From NCBI GenBank assembly GCA_019671005.1, contig CM033728.1, positions 27,975,099 to 28,039,098 on the forward strand: a DNA stretch of 64,000 bases. Direction: 5' to 3'. Shown here piece after piece: positions 20,317 to 30,855 of the stretch (the stretch's first letter is position 1; each line of letters opens with the position of its first letter). Source of the DNA: Hibiscus mutabilis (taxonomy: Eukaryota; Streptophyta; Magnoliopsida; Malvales; Malvaceae). The position numbers were made by a program, and so were the translations under genes. Under the pieces are notes generated by a model. It was not told the origin of the DNA. It ran no database searches and saw only the letters and a list, made by a program, of their open reading frames with translations.

Positions 20317-22685
20317 TGTAATCACTCATTTTTATCTAACCTCTAAGTATCATATTAACATATTAGTGCATGATTATATATGTGTGCGCGTGTATACGTT
20401 AGTATATTACATAATGATATAGGTGTGAATGTATGCATGGTGCATGTATTTGTATGGTGTATTACGTACCTATTAATATATGTGTGATATGGTTATATTT
20501 ATGTTGGGAGTATCGTACAATGTATGTTAGTATATGAGTAGGTCTATATATGTTTGCATGTATATATTATTAATGTCATTGTTTTTATTGAATATATACG
20601 AATAAGTGTTGCATGTATTATTATTAAGTATATGTACATGTGAACGTATTTCATCACAATTGTATGTATGTATACGTAAGTATGTATGTATCTGTATTTA
20701 CTATTATATTAATATATTATTATTAATATGAATGGACAAACTTAAAAAATAATAAAAAGGCCACTTAAATTAAATGTCCATATTCTTACAAAAAAACAAA
20801 AAAATAATAATAAAATACAAGGCCCGGTTGGCCCAAGCCCAAAACCCCATCTAACCCTAATTATTCTATCTATGCGAGCTGACTAGGAGCCGTTGGATCA
20901 AAATGTGGATCCAATGGCCACGATCAAGGAAGGATAAATATCTAGCTGGCCGCGTGGACTACACGTCTGGACGGTTCGAATGCCACGCGCGCGTTCGGTC
21001 CACGCGCGGACTCTTCGATATCCCACGCGCTATAGCCCCTCGACTGTTGAGCCCCACGTGTCACGATCTGGAGCCGTTTCACCGATCGAGGTTTCATCTG
21101 GGCCGTTCATCCTTCAAGCCATCTCGACCGTTAGATCAGATCTGAAAAAACTCCCCCACACCGCCACCATGCCGGTCTCCAACCACCGCGTTCAGACATA
21201 TTAGAACAACACAAAAAAAGAGGCTATGTTAGTGTCAGTCCACATCTAAAAAAATATATTACTTTACTTGCTACCAAACCAAGGGGACAGAGATATATGT
21301 ATGAAACAAGTAATTGTAAAGCAGTCCAGTTGTAATCGGAAAGAAAAAATAACAAAAAAAGGCAACAAGTTTTCATTGGTAACGCTCTTCTCTTTTTCTT
21401 ACTTCTTTGCATGCATAACGGAAAATATACGTAGTGATAATAGAAAAAAAAGGGATTTAGAGCTATTACCCTTGTCGTCTGTGGATCTCCCCTCACCAGT
21501 AACAAGCCTCTTCGGCTTTCCGAAGCTGAACATGGTGAACTGAAGCGAGCGAGAGGTCCCTTATGGTTTCACTTTGGTCAAACGTAAACCAAATTATTTT
21601 TTGTTTTGTATTCACTTAGATCTAGGCAAAAGGGTGAGTCTTAGCGTAGATCTAAGTTCATATACGGGTACGGTTTAGAAAGAGTTGGTTTTGGGTGTTT
21701 CTTTTAGTTCGCCGGCGACGGTTAGCAACGGCCGGTGGCAGAAAGGACGACAGAAAGTCGCCAGTTTCTGGGTTCATCACAGGTTCAGGGGGATGGTTGA
21801 GAGAAAATGAGAGGGCTGGGTTATTATAAAATCGGTTTTGAAAGAAAATGAAGAAAAGTTTGAGCCTGGGCCAAAAAAAAGGGTTTTATAGGTGTTTTTA
21901 TTTTGTGAAATGGTGAAATTCTGTAATAAATCCCCCGAAATTTCGATATTTTCATTTTTGTCTCACCGCAGGGGATATTTACAACTCTGGTCCCCCTCAT
22001 ATTTCAAAATCTTGCAATCCTGTCCCTAAATTAAATTGAATCAGTTTTTAAATGGCAAAATTACCTCACTAGTCCCACCGCGTTTTTGAAATTTTCACTT
22101 CCAGTCTGCCCCTTGGTCCAATTACAGTTTCAGTCCTTTCAAGTTTGGTCCTGATTGCATTTTCGTCCCTAAATCACATATTATTGTCCTTTAATTTTTG
22201 TTCCTTATGTTTATTTCTTTTCATTTCAGTCCTAATTCAATGTAAATATTCATGTTCGTTTATTATAATCGTGTATGTTGATGTAGCCTTTTGCCTTTTC
22301 ATATATCCCTCGTATATGCTTTGTATTTTCATGTTTTCATGTATATGTGTGTTAAGTTTATGGCAATTATGTATCTTTATGCATTTTTTCGGTTATTCGT
22401 ATAACACATATTAGATTGATATTTGAGTTGGCGCGAACACAACCTGCTTTATATTTCAGCATGTATTGCATGTTTTCTTTGCTTTTAGGCTATGTGTTGG
22501 TATATTTTCTTGGTCATGTATAATGCCATATTTTACGTATGTTACAATGTGTCTTATTGTAATATGTACATTTTTGTAATATGTGTTTTTGTTCCATGCC
22601 TTGTAATTGTGACATGTTAGGTTTATTTTTAGTTACGAGTAGGGATAATTTGTATGCATGTATGTTTTAGATTAGTATTTTATTT
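20317..22685 (+). repeat. E2 3' LTR, truncated
   Basis: Aligns with the 5' LTR from its first base to about 22685 (5' LTR 7211), with scattered substitutions and small indels, then stops. The missing part equals 7212-7735. The break is at TTTAGATTAG, a string that occurs twice within 20 bp here. A 17-bp segment present in the 5' LTR (between CCCACGCG repeats near 5490-5515) and a segment near 5636-5680 are absent here. Confidence 0.9.
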
Positions 22686-23937
22686 AGATTAGTCTGGGGC
22701 TGAGGCCCCTAATTGGAGACAGACGGAGGGTACGTATGTATGGTCTTTGGCGACAATATGAGTGTTGACCAGTGCTATGGCAGAACTTGTGACGACAGTT
22801 GGTTGGAGACTCAATTACCTGGACAGCTAAATACCAAGGGCATAAACTAAATAAAGCAAATAAAAATAATTAAAGAATAAGATTACATGATACTTGAACT
22901 ACTTGGATTCTTGAATTACATGATACTTGAACTATTTGGATTCTTTAATTACATGTATTTGATGACTTATAATCCTACTTGCATCGAGTGTGCCTAGTGT
23001 ATTGTTTGAAATGATAAGCATGTATAACGCTTAAAATCGAATTGCTTCCAACTTGGACTAGGCTTAAACTTGGCTAAGTGATACTTGTCTTGTAAATAGG
23101 TTAGATCTAGTTGCTACCTCACTAAGTGCAATCTTATACTTGTCACTCTTGTTTTCATTCTTCCCAACCACATATTAAGGATTTCGATCGTTGCTTGATC
23201 TTGAAGTCTGGTTTCCTTGAGCTTGAAGCAAGACACAAGATTTTGCTAAAGTATGGCTCATACTTGTTTTGTACACCCCTAGTTGGTGGCACATAGTTGT
23301 ATCTAATGTCTTGTGCATGCATTTGAATACTTGAACTTGTATATGTATATGCTCTTGAATGGGCTTACTATTTTGTGAACTTGGTTGTTAACATTAACCT
23401 AGTAATGAACTTGTTTGTTAATGTGTAATCAAGCAATGAATTCTATGTAATGAAAGTAATGTTGTTGCATATATTGATTTATATACTTGGAATGTTCAAA
23501 GTGATCATCTAGCCTTGTTCCATTTTGAATATCTTGTGAAATATGATAGTCTTGTATGATCATGACATGTATATATATCTACTTTTATAAGCTTGAATGG
23601 TAATTGCCGAATGGTAAGGCTTGTCATGTTGCTTGCTTGGAATCAAGGTATGTACAATGGATGATGTTTAGTAAGTATGCATGAAATATTATATGTGTAA
23701 TCAAGTTAATTAACAATGAAATGAAAATGGAAACTTGTTTGCTTATAGGTCTCAAAATGTGATGCTTGAATGACAATGTGAAGTGAAATTTTTTGGTAAC
23801 CTATAATGTATGTTTGGTTACTTGGTAGTTAAGTAACTCATCTAATAGGGATGAGTTAGCCTATTCTTGCTTGTTCATACTTGTATTGTTCATTGGTAAC
23901 ACTCCCAAACCGGTTTCCAGCCAACCCGGGTAGGGGG
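22686..23937 (+). repeat. LTR-like remnant right of E2
   Basis: Non-coding AT-rich DNA. The stretch GGCGACAATATG...GGTTGGAGACTC (about 22748-22820) resembles the reverse complement of 50060-50170 in the E7 LTR, and CCCCTAGTTGGTGGCACATAG near 23278 recurs at about 45417. It is therefore LTR-derived, possibly the displaced end of the E1 LTR. A phrase of about 20 bp, TACATGATACTTGAACTA, is duplicated at 22884 and 22918. No gene. Confidence 0.55.
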
Positions 23938-26331
23938 TGTAACTCATTATGGTCCTTAGTGACCAATTTGAACTTCCATTAACCCTTTTCAAGCTTACTA
24001 ATCAACCTTAGATACAAAGTGTATCAATTCTCATTTTCTGGCAGTTTGCAATACCTCCAAAGATATATTTCTATAAAATAATATACAGCTCGGAATTCGA
24101 TTTCGTTTGTTCTGAAAGAAACTAGATTCAATAAGATTTTCAATCATATAAATTAATAGCTCATATTCAATTTGTACGATTTATGGAGAATTTTCAAAGT
24201 CAATTTCCAGTATTGAATTTCGGAACAGCCTGCTATACTACTTTCTGACCTTTCACCACTTAAAAATTCATATCGTTTTACTCGGAACTTGAAATCAGTT
24301 TCCGTTTGTTGGACACAAAACTAGACGAACAAATCTTTACATCGGTATAAAATTTACCTTCTAACAATTTTTGTAGAATTTATGGTGAATTTTCAAAGTT
24401 ACTGCCATAAACCAGTTTTTCTACACAACTTCCATAAACAACTTCAACTTTTATACTAACTTCTCCTTATTTCTTTACTTTTCAATTTAGTTCAATCACT
24501 ATCTTTGGACCACCAACTCATCACATTCTTCACCAAATAATTATTCAAAATAATTCTCCCTAATTTTCCTTATTTACCGAAATAGTCACTAAAATGCAAA
24601 GACAAGGATTCAAGTTTCTTAACTTTGCAATTTAGTCCTCAATTCAACATTACTACCTTAATTCCACTATTACAACTAAAAATCAGATTTAACCCCATAC
24701 AAAACTTCAATTTCAAATTGGTCACTTAACTTTGACATATTGTCAAAATGGTCACTAATTGAATTCAACGTCAATTTGGCATTCTAACTTCATTTTCTTA
24801 TCTCCAACATTATTAATAACATAAATACACTTTAAATTCTACAAATTCAGATTTGGTCCTTCAACTTTTCAAGTTGCCGAAATGGACCCTACACAATTTA
24901 ACTTAGGGTTTTGCTTCCAAACAACAATTCAAGCTTACTAGATCATTATTTCAACATAACAAACCCTAAATTAAACTTGAATCCATAAACCCTAATCATC
25001 TTCATAATAATCAAAATATGTAAAACTTAAATCCCAACTCAATATCATGATTTTAACATCCTACTAGCTTGATCTCAACTTGAATTCAATCATGGAATCA
25101 TAAAATCTCAAAAGCCCCAATTTGATCCATAAACCCTAATTTACTTCTCATTTAAATTCTCATCAATCAAGCGTGGATTCCATGAATTTTTGATATCAAA
25201 AGATGGAGCTTGAAGAGTAGAACAACTTTGTAGTTGAAGAGATTACCTGAAAAACGAGTTTCGGGGCTTGAATCGAGCTTGGGAAATGTTCTCTTTCTTT
25301 CCCGAGCCCTCTCATTTTTCGCTGGAAAAGATGAACAAAAAGCTCATCTTCTCACCATTATTTTACACATATATCTATTAAATGAATATTAAATTCATTT
25401 AATAGTGAAATTACAATTTTGCCTTTTTTATCCAATGGTTGAGATTGATTTTATCATCAATCAAGGGCCAAGATTTAATCTTTCATTTTCTCTTTCCAAA
25501 ATTGCCCTTATAACTTTTTAAATATTTCAAAATCGCCATTGGGGCCAAATGACCAATTTGCCCTCCCACTAGTCTTTATTTACTAGTTTGTTTCCAAATT
25601 GCCATTCCATTACAATCTAATTAAATCTAATTAGAATTCAACCAATCATAATAAAATATTATTAAAATAACATTTTATGACTTTTCCATAGCTTTTGGAT
25701 CAGTCTCCAAAATTTCCATTCGATCCAATATATCGATAAATAATCCTTTACTTAGAAATAAACTGTAGGATTCATGCTGAATCAAACTAAAAATATTTCC
25801 AACACTTGTAAATGACTTTTATAACCTTTCTCTATCATATGGCAAAATTTCAAAATTTTCTAGTTCGATCTGGGTATCCGAATTCCATTTAAACTTTAAC
25901 TGCGATTTCCCAATAATCGAAGTATCAGATCGAACAAATAATTCTGCATTCGATTCACACCCTTAGGTGATCTGTTTATTTCTGAAATAAAAACCCTCTT
26001 TTGGGAAATTGCAACTTTAGTCCCCAAACTTTTTCAAAGTTTATACTTTAGCCACAAAATTTTCAAAATTTACATTTTGGTCACTACCTTTTTAAACTTC
26101 AATTCCCATTCCAATTTTCATTGGAATTCAACACAACTTTAAGAATACCTTATTCAATTCACTATCTATCACATGAGACCTTTAAACCTTAGAAATTTCC
26201 TTTCCAAAACCCATAATTAAAGAAATCCTAACTTTTGCGTTTACGTCATTTTAGTCACTAAGTTAGCTTTTAAGCTATTATCTTAGTACTAAATGACCTT
26301 TAATCAACTTAGTAAATTTTGGGGTATTACA
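23938..26331 (-). repeat. E3: minus-strand LTR copy
   Basis: Read on the minus strand it begins TGTAATACCCC at 26331 and aligns throughout with the first ~2.3 kb of the E5 3' LTR (30856 to about 33155). At the other end it terminates TGTAAC at 23938, where similarity stops, while the E5 LTR runs on for 1.5 kb. It is either a truncated solo LTR or a fragment; flanks GGGGG and AATGT do not match, so no target duplication is seen. No coding content. Confidence 0.8.
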
Positions 26332-26852
26332 AATGTAATTAAATTAGCTCAAAGGAGAAGTAAGGTATGTATTTAATTGGTAAGGATCATGTGATATGCT
26401 ATCATTTGATAAACTTATATGCTTGAGATAAGGATCATACATGACTTATAATTCAACTTGAAATGAATAACGATAAGCTATGTTCAATTGATGCCATATT
26501 AATGAAGTTATGATCAAAACCTGATTTTGGATATGATACGAGAAGTTATAAGCTTTGTTTAATTTACTATATAACTTTATGTGGTTGATATGATAAGTCA
26601 TAAGCTTTGTTTATGTGATTATATGAATGTGGAGATATACTCATCTTTGATATGATTATGACATGATCATGACTATATAAATAAGAAGCTAAGCTCAATC
26701 TTGATCTAACAAGATAAGATTATGTGTAAAGCCTTGGTTTCGAGTCAGACATAGGTATAGCCAGTCATATGTTGAATATCTTACATGCCAAGTAACTTAT
26801 GCACAGGTTTTGGAAATATTTAATACTCATATACTAAGTAATTTATGTAATG
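26332..26852 (+). repeat. Plus-strand LTR remnant, left half
   Basis: Resembles the reverse complement of about 50230-50720 in the E7 LTR (shared phrases AATAACGATAAGCTATG-like and AGTCAGACATAGGTATAG-like). It is split by E4: the sequence resumes at 44424 after the duplicated TAATG. No gene. Confidence 0.65.
26848..26852. other. Target site duplication of E4, left
   Basis: TAATG immediately before the LTR start TGTAACACCC; its copy is at 44419-44423. Confidence 0.85.
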
Positions 26853-27047
26853 TGTAACACCCTTTACTCGTATCCATTACTGAATACAAGTTAGAGATAT
26901 CACATGACACTTGTACAATAGTTCTTATTTCAAAAATTAGTAAATTTTTGTTTTTTAAAAATATAAACAATTAACTCTTTAACTAAAATAGATTTAATCG
27001 CGTAAAATTTAAACTTAATATTTGTAAGTTAAATTCGAATCTAGATT
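26853..27047 (-). repeat. E4 left LTR, outer segment
   Basis: TGTAACACCCTTTACTCGTATCC onward matches 41667-41865 of the right LTR, to CTAGATT. After this point the left copy switches to E5 sequence. About 240 bp of LTR present on the right (41866-42112) has no left partner. Confidence 0.88.
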
Positions 27048-27545
27048 AAATCAAGTTACTACAATAAGTTCAGTAAGTATTACTTTACCATAATTTGATA
27101 GACTAGTGGTCATGTAAGTATTTTAAAGTTGAACTGTCTACAACATAAGTTTACAACGTAATCATATGCTTTTATGGTTGGATAATTTTAAAAATACGAA
27201 TTGTTAACAATAGCAAAATCTTTGGTATGGTTAAAATGTAGTTTAGCCCTAAACGCATAAAAATTTTAAAATCAATAAACAGTCTAGGCAGCTTGCATAG
27301 TTTTCACCCTGAATTATATTGTTTTTATTTTAATAATTCAATTATAAATTTTGTAAACAAATTCAGGGTCAAAACTAGCTGCACCTAGACAATATAGTTT
27401 TAAATTTAAAACCGATAAAGGGTTAAACTACAAATTAAATTTTGGTATAAAAAATAAATATATTTACAAGTCAAGATTTCTTCTAATGATTTCGTAACAT
27501 CTTTAATGTATATTCAGTCTATGAGTATATGTTAAGGGTGTTATA
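27048..27545 (+). repeat. E5 5' LTR, 3' remnant
   Basis: Matches the last ~495 bp of the E5 3' LTR (34227-34721), ending AAGGGTGTTATA and followed five bases later by the primer site. Confidence 0.85.
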
Positions 27546-27550
27546 TTTAT

Positions 27551-27562
27551 TGGTATCAGAGC
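27551..27562 (+). other. E5 primer binding site, tRNA-iMet type
   Basis: TGGTATCAGAGC, the standard complement of the plant initiator tRNA-Met 3' end, five bases after the LTR end. Confidence 0.9.
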
Positions 27563-28263
27563 TACAGGTTTAGCCGATTCTTGAGGCTAAATCAAGTTTA
27601 ATATGATTTGATGTTAAATGCATTCCCCTAGGATGTAATGTTATTGGCGTACTATTGTGTAACTTGATTATGCTCCTCAATAACATGAATAAGTTATAGT
27701 AGAAATAAGTAATGTCAAGTATTGTTGAACTGTGTTAGACATCTGATAATTGAGACCAAAAGGAGGCCGAAATTATAAGTAATGAAATACAGAATGTTCC
27801 ATCTCTGGATCTTACCCCAGTAGAGCCACTCGTATAGCAGAGAACTCTAGTACAAAAATATGAAACCTTAGTATGAGCTTTAAAGGTTGTGGTTAGTAGA
27901 ACTAAGACAATTGTGCCTGCACCAGCCTGGTATCTGCACCAGTAAGGGTGTCGATTGTTAAGGAGCTTAAAAGTTAGGATCTCTTGAATTTAATGGAAAA
28001 AGTGGTTCGATAATTGCCAATTTGTGGCATAAAGATGTTCAAGTCATGCTATAGAGGAATTAAACTATCTAATATTAAGAAGTTAGAAGTTGTATCCTAC
28101 TAATGGAGCATGTTTGTATTTAGTGGTCTAATGCCACAGAGTTAGTACCTTTTAAGGAAGTGGTGCGATTTTTATTAATCCATTTGGACATAGTGAATGG
28201 GTGACTAGAATATATACGAAATGTCCATTAGTGATCAGGATTGTACAGATGTGTTAAATTTAT
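27563..28263 (+). pseudogene. gag: E5 gag remnant
   Basis: Heavily mutated. Around 27945-28090, fragments read like the start of a retrotransposon Gag domain (VSIVKELK, LEFNGKSGSIIANLWHKDVQ) across shifted frames. The zinc knuckle and protease are missing: the sequence passes to the segment that precedes RT within about 100 bp, which indicates an internal deletion. Confidence 0.6.
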
Positions 28264-29150
28264 ATGATGATTGTACAGATGTCACCCAAGAAGATTAAAG
28301 ATATCCCGATTGTGGAAAAATTTCAAATATGTTTTTCGGATGAGTTATCAGGATTACCTCTGGATAGAGAGGTGCAATTTGGGATTGATGTCTATCTTAG
28401 AATTGAACCGGTATCGATAGCACCATATAGGATGGTGTCAATTGAGCTAAGAAAGTTGAAAGCTCAATCGCAAGAACAGCTAGATTGGGATTACATTTGA
28501 ACGTGTGCATCACCATGGGGTACTCCGGTATTATTTGTAGAGAAGAAATAAGGTTCTCTACAATTACGTATAGATTACCGATAGTTGAATAAAGTAACTA
28601 TTAAGAACAAGTATCCACTACTAAGGATTGAAGATCTATTTGATCAGCTTAGAGGTGCAACAGTGTTCTAAAAGATAGATCTTCGATCGAGTTATTATCA
28701 ACTCAAGGTCAAAGAAGAAGATGTATCAAAGGCAGCATTCAGGGCTCGTTATGGACAATACAAATTTTTGGTAACGCCATTTGGACATGTAGATGCCCCT
28801 ACTGTATTCATGGAGTTGATGAATAGGGTATTCCAATACTACTTAGAGCAGTTTGTAGTAGTAGTCGTTATGGACAATATTCTGGTATACTTAAAGATAG
28901 AAGCTGAGCATGAGTCATTTTTTGAATGGCACTATAAACATTAAGGGTTAAGCAATTTTATGTAAGGTTTTCTGAATATGAATTTTGGTTATTAGAAGTT
29001 ATTTTCATTAGACATGTAGTATTGGCTGAATGAATAAGAGCTGAATTCCAATGAAGTACAATATATTCTTGAATAGAAGGCACAAAAAAATGTCTCTAAA
29101 GTTCAGAGTTTCTTGGAAATTAGCTAGATATTATAAATGTTTTGTGTAAA
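28264..29150 (+). pseudogene. pol: E5 reverse transcriptase (decayed)
   Basis: Frame 1 shows the pre-RT block (ELSGLPLDREVQF near 28345), the fingers (SPWGTPVLFVEKK near 28513), IDLRSSYYQL near 28676 and the palm region. The catalytic box has become VMDN at 28867-28878, so the second catalytic Asp is replaced by Asn. Stops at 28498, 28549, 28582, 28669 and 28942, then only traces of the thumb and connection (to about 29150). This RT could not polymerise. Confidence 0.82.
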
Positions 29151-30400
29151 ATTTATTTATTATTATTCTGCTACTTACTCAACTGTCATAAAACGGTATT
29201 CCATTGGAATAGTAAGAAGTGTCCTAGTTACACTGATCACAATGGTATTATGAAGGTATCATCTCAGAAATATGAAGTGTAATTAAGATAAGTTGGTTAT
29301 CTGTGCACAAGGTATAAGTGATTATAAGAAGAAACATTTATATTTTAAAAGAAATTAGTTCCTTAATGAAGTCAAAGGAAGTGTGCTTAGTTGAGGATTG
29401 TTTTGACTAATAGTAATAATGAAATGAAGTATGAACTTGTTCCTATTTCTATTTTGATTTAGCTATTGGTGCAGTAAGGAGCTTAAGTTCAAGAACAAGA
29501 AGTACCTAAGAGGTTGTAACCTTCGGCATCTGTATATAATAAAACATTGGTTGTTTAAATGTTTAAGCTATTGAGAGCCTTAAATGTCAGAGAAAAAGAG
29601 AAGTTATGATTTTTATTTGAATATGAAGGATGATAAAACTCCTATAGAAGAAGAAATATTGATACAGAGGAAGTAGTTTGGAAAACTTCCTAGAAAGGTG
29701 TTAGAAATTGGAGTCAGTGATTAGTTCATAAGGAAATGATTTCACTGATTTCCAAGCTTTGATAAAGTACGTACATTGTTTATGAGAAAAAGTGTGAGAT
29801 AAGTGGGTTAAGCAGGTATGACAATGAATAATTTTATTTGAAGAATTATAGTATGACTGCTAGTAAATGTTTGAAGCATAGCATAAGAATTATAAGAAAT
29901 TTTAAGAACTATCTGTTAGTAAAGCTGAAACTAAAGCCAATAATCTGAGAATTCTAAAGCCCATTTTAAGATAAATTGGCTATCTATATGAAATGTAGAA
30001 GTAAGATGTAAAAAGATAGTTGATCTTTGCACAAGATGTTATAAATTAAAGCTAAAAGAAGAGAAAAGGAGGAAAAGTATCAATTCGAGGAAGGATGATT
30101 TGTATAGGTCAAAAAGGGAAAAACTTAGTTCCAGAACTGTTATACCTCAAGGAACGTGAAAGAGTTGGACGAATAGTATATTGATGGGCCTTATCTCTAG
30201 AAGTGAGAAAAAGCCTATAGTATATGTACTTATGTTTTGGGGGCATTGGCTAAATTATTTACATGTCATCACTCCTGAATAAATGAGATGTAATTAGATT
30301 TGATACATGAAGGAGTTAGTAGAAATATTGGTTTAAGCTACAGTATCGAAATGTTGGGTATAACCCATAAGTTAGAAAGGTTGATTTGACACGTGAAATA
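29151..30400 (+). other. E5 pol, unreadable stretch
   Basis: About 1.25 kb between RT and the integrase end. It should hold RNase H and most of integrase, but stops and indels in all frames prevent a confident reading. No other feature noted. Confidence 0.45.
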
Positions 30401-30841
30401 GAGGATAAAGTAATAATTATTTAATATAATCTCAAGGCTGTCGCGGATCAACAAAAAGGACTATGCAGACAAGAAGAGAAGGATGTTAAGTACGAAGTTG
30501 AGGACAAAGTGTTTTTAAAGGATTCACCTTAAAAGAAATTGTTTCATTTTATTCAAAAAGAAAAGATTAGTTCCAAAATTATTGGGCCATACGGGATTCT
30601 AAAAGGAGTTGAACTAGTGGTTTATCAACTGGCGTTACTCCCATATCTGAGTAACGATCAGTGAAAATTTTGGCATATAAAGTCAGAAAGTTAAGGAATA
30701 AGAAAATTCCATTGGTTAAAATCTTTTGGAGAAACCATAAAGTGGAAGAAGTCACATGGGAAATTGAAAGAAGAATGCAAGAGTAATACCCGAAATTGTT
30801 TGAAATGGGTAAACATTGAAAATTCGAGGATGAATTTTCTT
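30401..30841 (+). pseudogene. pol: E5 integrase C-terminus and chromodomain-like end
   Basis: Pieces of the integrase C-terminal domain (EVEDKVFLKDSP near 30499, IGPYGILKG near 30582) are followed in another frame by KLRNKKIPLVKIFWRNHKVEEVTWE (about 30690-30765), the pattern of the chromodomain end seen in E4. Stops at several places. Confidence 0.72.
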
Positions 30842-30855
30842 AAGAGGGGGAGAAT
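30842..30855 (+). other. E5 polypurine tract
   Basis: AAGAGGGGGAGAAT directly before the LTR start TGTAATATCCC. Confidence 0.85.

Larger units (their letters stand above)
4784..22685 (+). mobile_element. E2: Tat/Ogre-lineage Ty3/gypsy retrotransposon
   Basis: A long (about 17.9 kb) element with matching LTRs at 4784-7735 and 20317-22685, a primer site at 7738 and a PPT just before the 3' LTR. Between them lie an extra ORF1 upstream of gag, gag, protease, RT, two RNase H domains, integrase and a long 3' untranslated region with tandem structure. An extra upstream ORF, a second RNase H and repeat-rich 3' UTRs are known features of the plant Tat lineage (including Ogre). The flank before the 5' LTR is GTATA (4779-4783); the matching duplication cannot be checked because the 3' LTR end is missing. 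Many stops and at least three frameshifts make this copy non-functional. Confidence 0.93.

Noticed and set aside
22686..26852. 22686-23937 and 26332-26852 as consecutive parts of one LTR interrupted by E3
   Set aside because: Judged against the E7 LTR, the 26.4-kb segment corresponds to sequence upstream of the 22.7-kb segment, so the order is wrong for one continuous LTR.
26853..27545. A complete 693-bp LTR from TGTAACACCC to GTGTTATA
   Set aside because: The first 195 bp match the E4 right LTR and the remainder matches the end of the E5 LTR, so it is a fusion made by deletion, despite LTR-like ends.
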